Of a stretch of 64,000 bases of DNA, positions 24,577-33,772 are shown piece by piece (position 1 is the first letter of the stretch; every line of letters begins with the position of its first letter). The stretch lies in NCBI RefSeq assembly GCF_014195545.1, contig NZ_JACIBX010000013.1, positions 1 through 64,000 on the forward strand, read 5' to 3'. Made by a program: the position numbers and the translations under genes. A model generated the notes under the pieces. It made no database searches. It saw nothing but the letters and a program-made list of their open reading frames with translations, and was not told the origin of the DNA. Source of the DNA: Limimaricola variabilis (GTDB lineage Bacteria; Pseudomonadota; Alphaproteobacteria; Rhodobacterales; Rhodobacteraceae).

Positions 24577-25707
24577 ATGACCAACCCGCTTCGCATCGGC
24601 CTGATCGGCTGCGGCAACATCTCCACCTCCTATCTCGCGCGCGCCAAGAATTTCGGTGCCGTCAGCTTCCGCGCCGTGGCCGACATCAACCCCGCGACCG
24701 CGCAGGCACGCGGCGAGGAGTTCGGCGTCGAGGCGATGAGCGTCGACGCGCTGCTCGCGCACCCGGAGGTCGACCTCGTCCTCAACCTCACCATCCCGGC
24801 CGCGCATTTCGAGATCTCGTCGCGCGCGCTCGAGGCCGGCAAGCACGTCTATTCAGAGAAGCCCTACGTCCTCACTGTGGAGGAGGGGCAGGCGCTGGCG
24901 AAGCTCGCCGCCGAAAAGGGGCTGCGCGTGGGTTCGGCACCCGACACCGTGCTGGGTTCGTCGCACCAGCTGGCGCGCAAGCTGATCGACGATGGCGCGG
25001 TGGGGCGGATCACATCGGGCACCTGCGCAGTGATGAGCCCCGGCATGGAGAGCTGGCACCCGAACCCCGACTTCTTCTTCCTGAAGGGCGGCGGCCCAAT
25101 CCTCGATCTTGGGCCCTACTACATCGCCAACCTCGTGCAGCTGATCGGTCCGGTCGCCCGCGTCTCGGCGCTCACTTCGACCCCCTCGAAGACCCGCACC
25201 ATCGGCAACGGCGCGCGGCTCGGTGAAACCGTCCCCGTGGAGACACCGACTACGATCCACGCACTGCTGGAGTTCCGCTCCGGCGCGGTGGTGACGTTGA
25301 TGGCGAGCTGGGATGTCTGGCAGTCGGACATCGCACCAATGGCGCTCTACGGCGCCGAGGGGACGATCCACATCCCCGATCCGAACTTCTTCGACGGCGA
25401 GGTGCGGATCACCAAGCGCGACGAGGCCGCCGAGCTGCCCGCCTGGGACCACCCGCTCGGGCCGCCGAACCGCGAGATCCCCGAGGGCATGGTCGCCGAC
25501 TACCGCAGCGCCGGGCTCGCCGACATGGCGCAGGCCATCGTCGAAGGGCGGCCGCATCGTTGCAACGACGCCTATGCGCTGCACGTGGTCGAGGTGATGA
25601 CCGCGATCCTGCGCGCCGGCGAGGAGAGCCGCTACGTCGAGATCGAGACGGATTGCGAGCGGCCTGCGCCGCTCGACATCGCGGCCGCACAGACCCTGCT
25701 GGCATAA
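24577..25707 (+). CDS. Gfo/Idh/MocA-family NAD(P)-dependent oxidoreductase 1
   Basis: A 376-residue product. The N-terminal Rossmann fold has LIGCGNISTSYLARA, and the family signature EKPYVLTVEEG includes the catalytic-site Lys. The C-terminal alpha/beta domain follows (GGGPILDLGPYY, with the usual Asp near the substrate). It probably oxidises a hydroxyl of the imported sugar or its derivative. The paired TIM-barrel gene upstream suggests successive steps. Confidence 0.9.
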   Translation: MTNPLRIGLIGCGNISTSYLARAKNFGAVSFRAVADINPATAQARGEEFGVEAMSVDALLAHPEVDLVLNLTIPAAHFEISSRALEAGKHVYSEKPYVLTVEEGQALAKLAAEKGLRVGSAPDTVLGSSHQLARKLIDDGAVGRITSGTCAVMSPGMESWHPNPDFFFLKGGGPILDLGPYYIANLVQLIGPVARVSALTSTPSKTRTIGNGARLGETVPVETPTTIHALLEFRSGAVVTLMASWDVWQSDIAPMALYGAEGTIHIPDPNFFDGEVRITKRDEAAELPAWDHPLGPPNREIPEGMVADYRSAGLADMAQAIVEGRPHRCNDAYALHVVEVMTAILRAGEESRYVEIETDCERPAPLDIAAAQTLLA

Positions 25708-25718
25708 GGAGCGGCAAC

Positions 25719-26777
25719 ATGGCTTCCATGATCAAGGGGCCGGGGATCTTCCTGGCCCAGTTCGCGGGCGATGCCGCCCCCTTCAACGATCTGGCCGGCA
25801 TCGCCGGATGGGCGGCGGGCTTGGGCTACAAGGGGATCCAGATCCCCGTCGACCCGCGCTTCATCGACATCGACCTCGCCGCAGGGTCCAAGGACTATTG
25901 CGACGAGCTGAAGGGCGTCTGCGCCGAGGCGGGCGTGGAGATCACCGAGCTGTCGACCCATATCCAAGGCCAGCTGGTCGCGGTCCACCCCGCCTATGCG
26001 CCGCAATTCGACGGCTTTGCCCCCGAGGCGCTGCGCGGCCGGCCGGAGGCGCAGGCCGAATGGGCGGCAGGCGAGGTGATCAAGGCCGCGCGCGCCTCGC
26101 GCAATCTCGGCCTCGACGTGCAGCTCGGTTTTTCCGGCGCGCTGGCCTGGCCCTATCTCTACCCCTGGCCGCAGCGCCCCAAGGGTCTGGTCGAAGAGGC
26201 CTTCGCCGAGCTGGCGCGGCGCTGGCGGCCGGTCCTCGATGCGCATGAGGAGGTGGGCGTCGATTACGCCTACGAGCTGCATCCGGGCGAGGACCTGATG
26301 GATGGCACCAGCTTCGAGCGGTTTCTCGAAGCCGTGGACGGGCACAGCCGTGCGAACATCGCCTATGACCCGTCGCATTTCGTGCTGCAGCAGCTCGACT
26401 ATCTCGGCTTCATCGACCTCTACCACGAGCGCATCCGTGCCTTTCACGTCAAGGATGCGGAGTTCAATCCAAGCGCACGGCAAGGCGTCTATTCGGGCTT
26501 TGCCGGCTGGGCCGATAGGGCCGGGCGGTTCCGCTCGCTGGGCGACGGGCAGGTCGATTTCGTCGCCGTGTTTTCCAAGCTGGCGCAGCATGGCTATGAT
26601 GGCTGGGCGGTGCTGGAATGGGAATGCGCGCTGAAGTCGCCCGCGCAAGGTGCCGCCGAGGGCGCACCCTTCATCGCGGCGCATATCATCGAGCCGACGC
26701 CGCACGCCTTTGACGATTTCGCGGGCGGCGGGATCGACCGGGCGCAGATCCGCGCCATGCTGGGGCTCGGCGCATGA
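25719..26777 (+). CDS. Sugar isomerase-like TIM barrel 2
   Basis: A 352-residue xylose-isomerase-like barrel, larger than that at 23816. Metal-ligand candidates are Glu in YAYELHPGEDL, Asp/His in NIAYDPSHF, His in RAFHVKDAEF, and Glu in AVLEWECAL. This set is typical of hydroxypyruvate-isomerase/2-keto-inositol-type enzymes. The downstream oxidoreductase gene starts inside its last codons (4-bp overlap), so the two act together. Confidence 0.87.
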   Translation: MASMIKGPGIFLAQFAGDAAPFNDLAGIAGWAAGLGYKGIQIPVDPRFIDIDLAAGSKDYCDELKGVCAEAGVEITELSTHIQGQLVAVHPAYAPQFDGFAPEALRGRPEAQAEWAAGEVIKAARASRNLGLDVQLGFSGALAWPYLYPWPQRPKGLVEEAFAELARRWRPVLDAHEEVGVDYAYELHPGEDLMDGTSFERFLEAVDGHSRANIAYDPSHFVLQQLDYLGFIDLYHERIRAFHVKDAEFNPSARQGVYSGFAGWADRAGRFRSLGDGQVDFVAVFSKLAQHGYDGWAVLEWECALKSPAQGAAEGAPFIAAHIIEPTPHAFDDFAGGGIDRAQIRAMLGLGA

Positions 26778-27889
26778 ACGGCCGGCGCATCCGGCTCGGC
26801 ATGGTCGGTGGCGGGCAGGGGGCCTTCATCGGGGGCGTGCACCGCATCGCCGCGCGGCTCGACGGGCGCTTCGATCTGGTGGCGGGGGCACTGTCCTCGG
26901 ACCCCGCCCGCGCCGAGGCTTCGGCGCAAGAGCTGGGGCTGGCGCGTAGCTATTCCGATTTCAAGGAGATGGCCCGCGCCGAGGCCGCGCGCGACGACGG
27001 CATCGAGGCCGTCGCCATCGTCACCCCCAACCATATGCACCTGCCCGCCGCGCGCGCCTTTCTCGAAGCAGGCATCCACGTGATCTGTGACAAGCCGCTG
27101 ACCGCCACGCTGGCCGAGGCGGAGGAGCTTGCGCGGGTGGCCGAGGCTTCCGAGGCCTTGTTCATCCTGACCCACACCTATGCGGGCTACCCGATGGTTC
27201 GCGAGGCGCGACGGCTGGTGGCCAAAGGCGCCTTGGGCGAGATCCGCGTGGTGCAGGTCGAATACGCGCAGGACTGGCTCGCGCGTGACGAGAGCAACAA
27301 ACAGGCCGAGTGGCGCACCGATCCCGCGCGCTCGGGCGCGGGCGGCGCGGTGGGTGATATCGGCAGCCATGCCGCGCATCTGGCGCGCTACGTCTCGGGG
27401 CTCGCGATAGAGAGCGTCGCGGCGCAGCTCACCGCCTTCGTGCCGGGCCGGCGGGTCGATGACGACACGCAGGCGCTGCTGCGCTTTGCGGGCGGGGCGC
27501 GCGGCATGCTCTGGGCGAGCCAGGTCGCGCCGGGGCACGACAACGACCTCCGCCTGCGCGTGCTGGGCTCCGAGGCTGGGCTCGAGTGGTCGCATGCCGA
27601 CCCGAACCGGTTGCGGCTGACCCGCTTGGGAGAGCCATCACAGATGCTGACACGGGGCGGTCCGGGCTTCGAAGGCGCGGCGCGGGTGCCGGCAGGACAC
27701 CCGGAGGGCTATCTTGAAGCCTTCGCCAGCCTCTATTCCGACGCCGCCGATGCGATCCTTTCCGGCGCCATGCCGGACAGTCTGCCCGGCCTGTCGGACG
27801 GGCTCGACGGCATGCGCTTCATCGACGCCTGCGTGGCTTCTTCGCAGGCGGATGGGGCTTGGACGACGTGTCAGGGTCATGACAGGTGA
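26774..27889 (+). CDS. Gfo/Idh/MocA-family oxidoreductase 2
   Basis: A 371-residue product with Rossmann motif [19 protein letters not shown]. The signature is [14 protein letters not shown], and [17 protein letters not shown] carries the catalytic Asp/His pair typical of inositol-dehydrogenase-like members. Start ATG overlaps the previous stop (ATGA). It is last of the operon and is not closely similar to the first oxidoreductase, so it probably acts on another intermediate. Confidence 0.9.
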   Translation: MNGRRIRLGMVGGGQGAFIGGVHRIAARLDGRFDLVAGALSSDPARAEASAQELGLARSYSDFKEMARAEAARDDGIEAVAIVTPNHMHLPAARAFLEAGIHVICDKPLTATLAEAEELARVAEASEALFILTHTYAGYPMVREARRLVAKGALGEIRVVQVEYAQDWLARDESNKQAEWRTDPARSGAGGAVGDIGSHAAHLARYVSGLAIESVAAQLTAFVPGRRVDDDTQALLRFAGGARGMLWASQVAPGHDNDLRLRVLGSEAGLEWSHADPNRLRLTRLGEPSQMLTRGGPGFEGAARVPAGHPEGYLEAFASLYSDAADAILSGAMPDSLPGLSDGLDGMRFIDACVASSQADGAWTTCQGHDR

Positions 27890-28106
27890 TCCAAGTGCCG
27901 GTGGATCAATCGCCACCGGCCGATGCGGGAGGTGAACGGCGACCGGGTCGCGCGGTATCGCGTAAGGGCGACCTTTCGACCGGTTTCGGTTGGGGGCAGG
28001 GCGCTGCTCCAACGGGCCCTGTTTTGGCCCGGCAATCGTTGACAGGACCGCCATGCTTTGCGTCAATCGGGGCAGGAGAGTCGTCTTGTCCTGAAAGGAT
28101 GCGAAG

Positions 28107-28412
28107 ATGAACCCCGATGCCATCGCCGCCCGCCGCGCCCTGATCCGCGCTTACCGCGCCTATCTAGAGGCCGAGGCCGTGCTTGAGGACGCACTTGCGG
28201 ATGCGGCCGTTCTCGTGCCGGAACTGCGCCAACATCACCTGCGCCCGATCGGCGCGCCAGGCTCGCGCATTCGGCGGCTGCAGGACAGCCGCGACCATTC
28301 GGTCGAGCTTCTGGAGGTCGTGCGCGACAAGCACCACCGCGCCATGCTCCGCCTGACGACGCGCCGCCATGTGAGCGACGCGCCGGAAATCGCGGTGCTG
28401 CCGCGCCCCTAG
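28107..28412 (+). CDS. Small hypothetical helical protein
   Basis: A 101-residue product, Arg/Ala-rich. It begins NPDAIAARRALIRAYRAYL and continues with a helix (SRDHSVELLEVVRDKHHRAM). The ribosome site is GAAAGGA, 9 nt ahead. Its 3' end overlaps the convergent stress-protein gene by 4 bp. It has no membrane segment or known domain. Confidence 0.6.
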   Translation: MNPDAIAARRALIRAYRAYLEAEAVLEDALADAAVLVPELRQHHLRPIGAPGSRIRRLQDSRDHSVELLEVVRDKHHRAMLRLTTRRHVSDAPEIAVLPRP

Positions 28413-29251
28413 CGAGCAAGGATGAGAGGCACGCGCGCATCCGTCAGCATTTCGCGCGTGGTGCCGCCGAAGAGTCGTTCGCGCAGCCTGGAATGCCCGT
28501 AGGCCCCCATCACCACCGCTTCGGCGCCGGTATCGAGGGCGTGACGCCGCAACACTTCCGAGACGCGGAACCGGCTGCGCGCCAGCACCGAAACCTCGAC
28601 CCGCGCGCCGTTGCGGGCAAGGAACAGCGCGATGTCGCCTCCGGGGTCCGAGCGGTCGCCGGCCTGCACCTCCGGATCGACGATCACCACGTCGACGCAG
28701 CCCGCGCGGCGCAGCATGGGGAGCGCGGCCCGCACCGCGACCATCGCTTCACGGCTGTCGTCCCAGGCGACCATGAGCCGAGAGGGGCTGGGCGCGATCT
28801 CCGCGCCGCCATCGGGAACGACAATGACCGGCAACCCGCCCGCGAACAGCGCCGCCTCCAGCGTCGCGACCTGAAGGGGGCGGGGTTCGGGGCCATAGGG
28901 CGCGGCGGAGACGATCCGGTCCGCGAGACGGGCGATGCGGCCGACGTCGTGCCCGATGAGACCTTCGCGGATGTGGTGGCGATGCAGCTGTACATTGCCG
29001 CGATGCGCGGGGATCAGCGGCCGCAGTTCGGCCTCCAACTCCAGAGCGCGCGCCTGCGCGGCATCGCGGTCGGGCATGGTCAGCATCAGCGCCGGTCCCG
29101 CCAGATAGGCATCCGGCGGCGTGCTCTCGATCCCGAGGCAATGGATGTCGAGATGCGCCTCGCCGGTCTCGGTGAGTGCGAGCGCGGTGGCGATCGCGCC
29201 GCGATCCAGCACGGCGTCGGTGGTTAGGACGGCAACGGTTCCCCGGGACAT
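28409..29251 (-). CDS. Universal stress protein with UspA-type C-terminal domain
   Basis: A 280-residue product. The start ATG 29251 has AGGAGAG 4 nt ahead; the open frame upstream does not. The C-terminal half ends in GAEAVVMGAYGHSRLRERLF followed by GGTTREML. That is the ATP-binding G-x-x-G-x(9)-G-S/T pattern of UspA proteins (MGAYGHSRLRERLFGGTT). The N-terminal half is a second, degenerate Usp-like unit. Two FNR boxes lie upstream, so expression is probably induced by oxygen limitation. Confidence 0.88.
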   Translation of the reverse strand: MSRGTVAVLTTDAVLDRGAIATALALTETGEAHLDIHCLGIESTPPDAYLAGPALMLTMPDRDAAQARALELEAELRPLIPAHRGNVQLHRHHIREGLIGHDVGRIARLADRIVSAAPYGPEPRPLQVATLEAALFAGGLPVIVVPDGGAEIAPSPSRLMVAWDDSREAMVAVRAALPMLRRAGCVDVVIVDPEVQAGDRSDPGGDIALFLARNGARVEVSVLARSRFRVSEVLRRHALDTGAEAVVMGAYGHSRLRERLFGGTTREMLTDARVPLILAR

Positions 29252-29307
29252 CGGTCTCTCCTGTGTCTGCGATGGCACGAGCCTGCCGCGCCACCGGCCC
29301 GCGCGCC

Positions 29308-29321
29308 TTGATCCCGATCAA
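29308..29321. promoter_or_regulatory. FNR/FnrL box 1
   Basis: TTGATCCCGATCAA, a perfect TTGAT-N4-ATCAA palindrome. It is 57 bp before the stress-protein start on the minus strand and 107 bp before the cytochrome start. Confidence 0.85.
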
Positions 29322-29339
29322 CCCGATCGATGCCGTGGC

Positions 29340-29353
29340 TTGATCTAGATCAA
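29340..29353. promoter_or_regulatory. FNR/FnrL box 2
   Basis: TTGATCTAGATCAA, a perfect palindrome 32 bp (three helical turns) from box 1 and 75 bp before the cytochrome start. Confidence 0.85.
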
Positions 29354-29427
29354 GGCGGCCCGGCCCGGCACCGGCGAGTGCTGGGAACAAGGGCCGAGAC
29401 GGGTCCGGGGCCATGAAGGAGCAGGAC

Positions 29428-29835
29428 ATGAAACGGATCATCATCACGACTGGGGCCATGGGGGCGGCACTGCTGGCGGCCTGTGCCGCGCCGGAGCCGG
29501 AATTGCCCACGGGGCGCGCGCTCTTCATGGAGAACTGCGCCTCGTGCCATGGCTCGGCTGGGCGGGGCGACGGGCCACTCGCTGCCGGGCTGCCGCGCCC
29601 GCCCGCCGACCTGACGCGGTTGCGTGCGGAGGGCGAGGCGTTTCCAACGGTGCATGTCATGTCCTACATCGACGGCTATTTCCGGCAGGACGATCCGGGG
29701 CAGGTGATGCCCGAGTTCTCGCAGACCTTCACCGGCCCGACTTTTCATGTCGACACCGGCGACGGGATCCTCACCCCCACGCCGCAGCCGCTCGTCGCGC
29801 TCTCCGAGTATCTTAAGTCCCTGCAAGAGGGGTGA
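29428..29835 (+). CDS. Lipoprotein c-type cytochrome
   Basis: A 135-residue product. The lipobox LLAAC places the lipidated Cys at 19. Haem site CASCH is at 37-41, and a candidate axial Met is in VMPEF. It is a single-haem class I cytochrome anchored to the membrane by lipid, suited to carry electrons in the periplasm. Start 29428 is chosen over ATG 29413 because GGAG lies 6 nt before it. Perfect FNR boxes upstream indicate microaerobic or anaerobic induction. Confidence 0.88.
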   Translation: MKRIIITTGAMGAALLAACAAPEPELPTGRALFMENCASCHGSAGRGDGPLAAGLPRPPADLTRLRAEGEAFPTVHVMSYIDGYFRQDDPGQVMPEFSQTFTGPTFHVDTGDGILTPTPQPLVALSEYLKSLQEG

Positions 29836-30417
29836 TCCGGACCGCAACGGGCCGAGCAGCCCGGTGGACGACGTCTGGAATTGGGCGCGGCTGCTCGCTG
29901 TGGGAGACCACGTCGGTCCGATCACTGCCTAACATGGCGGCGACGGGGGCAGATCCGGGTCCCACGAGGGCCATTCCTGAAATCATCCCGTTTGCCGAGG
30001 CCAGCTGGGAATCCCGTCTCGGGCGGAAGGGCAAAGGGCCGCGCGAAATGACCAGCAAACAATTTGCCGAGTGTTTCTGGAAAGTTAACTCCGCCAGGGG
30101 TGTTTCTTGGGGTGGTGTCTCAATCTTAATGTGCAATTAGGGGTTGATATGGTCGAGGTCCAGAGAAAAGGGATCGGGCTTGACCGAAATCGCCAGTGGT
30201 ACCTTATTTGAATTCGGCACTTGCTCGCCGGCCCGGCTGGCAGGCGCGCTATAGGTCAATAGCCTGAAGCCGTGCGGGTGTCGCTGGTAATCCATCCCGG
30301 GGTAAAGTCCCGCTGTTTATCCCAATTTGGGTCTCAAATGGCCCGAATAATTCGGTGTCGACCTGCGGCACCGACGTAGAATCGTATTGCTAGGTGATGT
30401 TGGTTTATAGGTAATTT
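29836..30417. other. No convincing gene
   Basis: About 580 bp of lower-GC sequence than the neighbours, with no frame that has a ribosome site. It holds the upstream region of the membrane-protein gene at 30418. Confidence 0.4.
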
Positions 30418-31167
30418 ATGTTTCTTAACATGTTGTCGGTATCTCGTCTGCCCTTCGATTTCTCTTCAGTACGCGCAAGAGATTTTCGTTCCATATGGGG
30501 GAAGGTGCTCGTATATACGTTCGGCGTGCTGATTGCTCTCGACCTGTTATTCGTGCTCCTGCATGTCGTCGTCGTTGCCAACGAGAAGAGGCTCTTCTAC
30601 CTCGATTTCCCGATAAGCACTGAAGTGAGGGATTTTCTTTCTCTGACGAGGGACCAGAGCCTGAGCGAGTATTGGGAGTATTCCAAGAGCGTCGTTACAG
30701 CCGTGCTCTACCTGATGGTCTATACCGTATCGCGGCATCTGGTGTTTGCCGTGTTCTCGATGCTGTTTCTGTTCATCGCACTGGATAACGGTTTTAGCAT
30801 ACATGAGAACGCATTCGCGTTCATCGGAGGCCCGGTTGCCGGCGATCTCCTTTCATTCATCGTCATCGGAGGGGTGTTCGCCTTGGCCCTCTACGCCTCT
30901 TGGCCGCGACGCAACATATTGGCAAAGCACGGGGCAAGGGGCGCTCTCTCGACCGCAGCCATCCTCGCTGCCTTCGCGGTGATCGTTGACGCGTTGAGCG
31001 GGATCGTCGGAAAGGTCGTTCCCAAGACCTATGCCCTGTTCGGTCTGGTCGAGGATGGCGGAGAGCTGGTCGCTCTTTCACTGGCCCTGAGCTACGCCTT
31101 GGCGCTTTTCCTGATCTGCCGCACCAGGGATCCACAATATTTCAGGTCCCGGGCGAAGGTTGAATGA
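30418..31167 (+). CDS. Hypothetical integral membrane protein
   Basis: A 249-residue product with about six hydrophobic segments: VYTFGVLIALDLLFVLLHV, TAVLYLMVYTV, LVFAVFSMLFLFIALDN, LLSFIVIGGVFALALYASW, AAILAAFAVIVDAL and ALSLALSYALALFLI. Conserved-looking charged spots are LDNGFSIHENAF and LVEDGGEL. Its base composition is less GC-biased than the genes around it, suggesting recent acquisition. I do not recognise the family. Confidence 0.65.
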   Translation: MFLNMLSVSRLPFDFSSVRARDFRSIWGKVLVYTFGVLIALDLLFVLLHVVVVANEKRLFYLDFPISTEVRDFLSLTRDQSLSEYWEYSKSVVTAVLYLMVYTVSRHLVFAVFSMLFLFIALDNGFSIHENAFAFIGGPVAGDLLSFIVIGGVFALALYASWPRRNILAKHGARGALSTAAILAAFAVIVDALSGIVGKVVPKTYALFGLVEDGGELVALSLALSYALALFLICRTRDPQYFRSRAKVE

Positions 31168-31472
31168 GAAAGTCCTCATTCGCACCCACGGGCGACCGGC
31201 AAAGGTGTCAGGCCGCCCGCCCGTGATCCGGCTGCCAAAGCCGCACCTCAAGGGTTTCGGCATGGGAAGGACGTTCCGACAGGTTCTTTTTTGGCACGTC
31301 ATTCGGGACGCGTGGCCAGCCAATGCTTCGTTTTCCGACCGCATGTCCCAGCATCGCCCCATCTCGGGAACGCGGGTCCGGATTGCCGGTCGAGGGGGCC
31401 GGAACCACGGCTTGAACTCGATCCGGCCCTGCCAGATCTAGAGGTCATTCCCTTGATCGAAAGGCCGATCCG
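31168..31472. other. No convincing gene
   Basis: Open frames exist but none has a ribosome site or a protein-like pattern. It contains the promoter region for the rhodanese operon. Confidence 0.4.
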
Positions 31473-32408
31473 ATGAACAGGTTTATCGCAGTCGCGGTCG
31501 CCGCGACCCTCCTTTCCAGCCCGGCTCCGGCGCAGGACGCCGAGGCGTTCGGCCCGCTGGTGACGGCCGACGAGCTGGCCGGTCTGCTGGACACGACCGA
31601 TCCGCTCATTCTTGACATCCGTGGCGATGCCTATGCCGAGGGCCATATCGAGGGCGCCGTGTCCGCCCCCTACGGCCTGTTCCGCGGCCCCGCCGAGAAC
31701 CCCGGACAGGTGCCGTCCGAAGAGAAGCTTACCGAGGTGCTGCGCGACCTTGGCGTGACCGCCGACCGGCCGATCGTCATCACCCATCAGGGCAGCGATG
31801 AGACGGATTTCGGCGCCGCCGCCCGTGTCTACTGGACCCTGAAGTCGAGCGGCGTCAGCGACCTCGCCATTCTCAATGGCGGTGTCGGCGCCTGGAAGGC
31901 CGCCGGCAATACCCTGTCGACCGAGGCGGTCGAGCCGGAAGAAAGCGCCATCACTGTGAGCTTCTCCGACGAATGGCTCGCCACCGAGGCCGAGGTGCTG
32001 CAGGTGGTCGAAGGCGAGGCGCAGGCAACCTTGCTGGACGCGCGCCCAGAGAGCTTCTGGGCGGGCAAGGATGCGCATGCTGCCGCCGCGCGCCCCGGCA
32101 CGCTGCCGCAGTCGGAGTACTTCACCCACTCCAACTGGTTCTCCGACGACCCGACGCTGATCGATGCCGAAGCGGCCGCCGCGCTGGCCGAGGAGGGCGG
32201 TTTCACCTCCGACGAGACGCTGATTTCGTTCTGCAACACCGGTCACTGGGCGGCGACCAACTGGTTCGCGCTAAGCGAACTGGCGGGTCTCAAGGACGTG
32301 AAGCTCTATCCTGAATCCATGGTCGGCTGGTCGCAGGCCGGGCTGCCCATGGAGAATACCCCCGGCGTGTTCCGCAATCTGCTGAACCAGATCACCGGCG
32401 CGCTCTGA
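31473..32408 (+). CDS. Periplasmic two-domain rhodanese (sulfurtransferase)
   Basis: A 311-residue product with signal peptide ending near PAPAQD. It has tandem rhodanese domains. In the first, the active-site loop reads VITHQGSDE with no Cys, so it is structural. In the second, ISFCNTGHWA gives the persulfide-forming Cys 254. It transfers sulfane sulfur, probably from thiosulfate. It is followed after 11 bp by a YeeE/YedE-type transporter, a common pairing for sulfur uptake. Confidence 0.9.
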   Translation: MNRFIAVAVAATLLSSPAPAQDAEAFGPLVTADELAGLLDTTDPLILDIRGDAYAEGHIEGAVSAPYGLFRGPAENPGQVPSEEKLTEVLRDLGVTADRPIVITHQGSDETDFGAAARVYWTLKSSGVSDLAILNGGVGAWKAAGNTLSTEAVEPEESAITVSFSDEWLATEAEVLQVVEGEAQATLLDARPESFWAGKDAHAAAARPGTLPQSEYFTHSNWFSDDPTLIDAEAAAALAEEGGFTSDETLISFCNTGHWAATNWFALSELAGLKDVKLYPESMVGWSQAGLPMENTPGVFRNLLNQITGAL

Positions 32409-32419
32409 GGAGACCACTG

Positions 32420-33541
32420 ATGGCCGACACCAGCATGGACGCCCCGCGGGGCGTCTTCACCATCGGCACTCGCGGCCTGCTGATCGTTGCTGCGCTGGCG
32501 GCCGTGCTGTTCGTCGCGGCGCTGGCTGGGGCGCGCTACGGCGCGCTCCTGCTGATCGGGCTCGGCTTCGGCATCGCGCTCGAAGGCCTGCGCTTCGGCT
32601 TTGCCGGACCCTGGCGGGCGATGATCCTGCGGCGCGACCCGGCCGGGCTTCTGGCACAGCTCGTGGCCATCGCGCTCGTCGCATTGGCGGCCTTTCCGCT
32701 CTTGGCCAGCAATGGCGAAGAGCTGTTCGGGGCGCATGCGCCGATCGGCGTCGCGATGATCGGCGGGGCCTTCGTCTTCGGCGCGGCGATGCAACTGGTC
32801 ATGGGCTGCGGCTCGGGGACGCTGGTCAACGCCGGGAGTGGCAACGTGGTGGGCGCGGTGGCGCTCCCCTTCTTCGCGCTGGGCAGCTTTGCCGGGGCCT
32901 ATAATCTGGATTGGTGGATCTCGCTCGGCACCGCGCCGGTGGTGGTGTTGTCCGGCACCAGCGGGCTTCTCGCCACGCTGGCCGGCCTCGCGGCCGTTGC
33001 CGCACTGGTGCTGTGGCTGGCCCCGGCACAGGCGCGTCGGGTGCCGCGCAGGCTTTGGATCGCGGCAGTGGCGATCGCGGGTCTGGCGATCCTCAACCTC
33101 GTGGTCTCGGGCCAACCTTGGGGCATCGTCTATGGCCTGGGCCTCTGGGCTGCGAAAGGGGCGCAGGCGATGGGCGGCGACCTGTCCGGCTCGGCCTTCT
33201 GGAGCGCGCCTGCCAACGCCGAACGGCTCGAGCAAAGCATCCTTACCGACGTCACCTCGCTCACCAATATCGGGCTGATCGGCGGTGCCTTCCTGGTTAG
33301 CGTCTGGCGCGGCGGCCTCGCGGCGAAACTGCCGCGCCTGTCACCGCTGGCCTGGACCGCCACCGTGGTTGCCGGGTTTCTACTGGGTTACTCCTCGCGG
33401 CTGGCCTTCGGCTGCAACGTGGGCGCGTTCTTTTCTGGCATCTCGACCGGCAGCCTGCATGGTTGGGCCTGGTTCGCGGCTGCGTTTGTCGGGGCCTGGT
33501 GGGGCGTGAAACTGCGTCCGAAGCTCGGATTGGAGGTGTGA
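32420..33541 (+). CDS. YeeE/YedE-family sulfur-compound transporter
   Basis: A 373-residue product with about nine to ten membrane helices. It carries two conserved Cys/Gly patches, MGCGSGTLVNAG in the first half and SRLAFGCNVGAFFSGI in the second. These match the thiosulfate-handling cysteines of YeeE. A substrate such as thiosulfate or another sulfane-sulfur carrier is likely, working with the periplasmic rhodanese upstream. It is the second gene of a three-gene operon. Confidence 0.9.
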   Translation: MADTSMDAPRGVFTIGTRGLLIVAALAAVLFVAALAGARYGALLLIGLGFGIALEGLRFGFAGPWRAMILRRDPAGLLAQLVAIALVALAAFPLLASNGEELFGAHAPIGVAMIGGAFVFGAAMQLVMGCGSGTLVNAGSGNVVGAVALPFFALGSFAGAYNLDWWISLGTAPVVVLSGTSGLLATLAGLAAVAALVLWLAPAQARRVPRRLWIAAVAIAGLAILNLVVSGQPWGIVYGLGLWAAKGAQAMGGDLSGSAFWSAPANAERLEQSILTDVTSLTNIGLIGGAFLVSVWRGGLAAKLPRLSPLAWTATVVAGFLLGYSSRLAFGCNVGAFFSGISTGSLHGWAWFAAAFVGAWWGVKLRPKLGLEV

Positions 33542-33543
33542 CG

Positions 33544-33714
33544 ATGACCCGAACCCCCATCGCTCTCGCGGTCATGGGCCTCGTCGCGGCGCTGATCGCC
33601 GCCGATCTCGCCGGCAGCGCGCCGCTCAACCCCTACCAGGCGCCGCCGATGCTGGCGCTCGGCTCGGGCCTTGCCGCGACCGGTGCGCATTGCGCGGCGC
33701 CGGTGGTGGAGTAG
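33544..33714 (+). CDS. Small exported or membrane protein of the sulfur operon
   Basis: A 56-residue product, 2 bp after the transporter stop. One N-terminal hydrophobic helix (IALAVMGLVAALIAADLAG) is followed by a short Pro/Ala-rich tail with one Cys. It is too short for most family calls. Its location and tight spacing imply it is co-translated with the transporter. A small membrane partner is possible, but no function is known. Confidence 0.6.
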   Translation: MTRTPIALAVMGLVAALIAADLAGSAPLNPYQAPPMLALGSGLAATGAHCAAPVVE

Positions 33715-33752
33715 CGGCCGAACGGCCATGCAACACGGGTCACGACCGGCGG

Positions 33753-33772
33753 CGGGGCGCGAAAGCGCCCCG
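33753..33772 (+). terminator. Terminator of the rhodanese-YeeE operon
   Basis: The perfect stem CGGGGCGC/GCGCCCCG has a GAAA tetraloop. It lies 38 bp after the last stop; only a weak T-rich run follows. Confidence 0.65.

Noticed and set aside
31160-31441. Plus-strand frame overlapping the end of the membrane-protein gene
   Set aside because: TTG start without ribosome site and no protein-like pattern.
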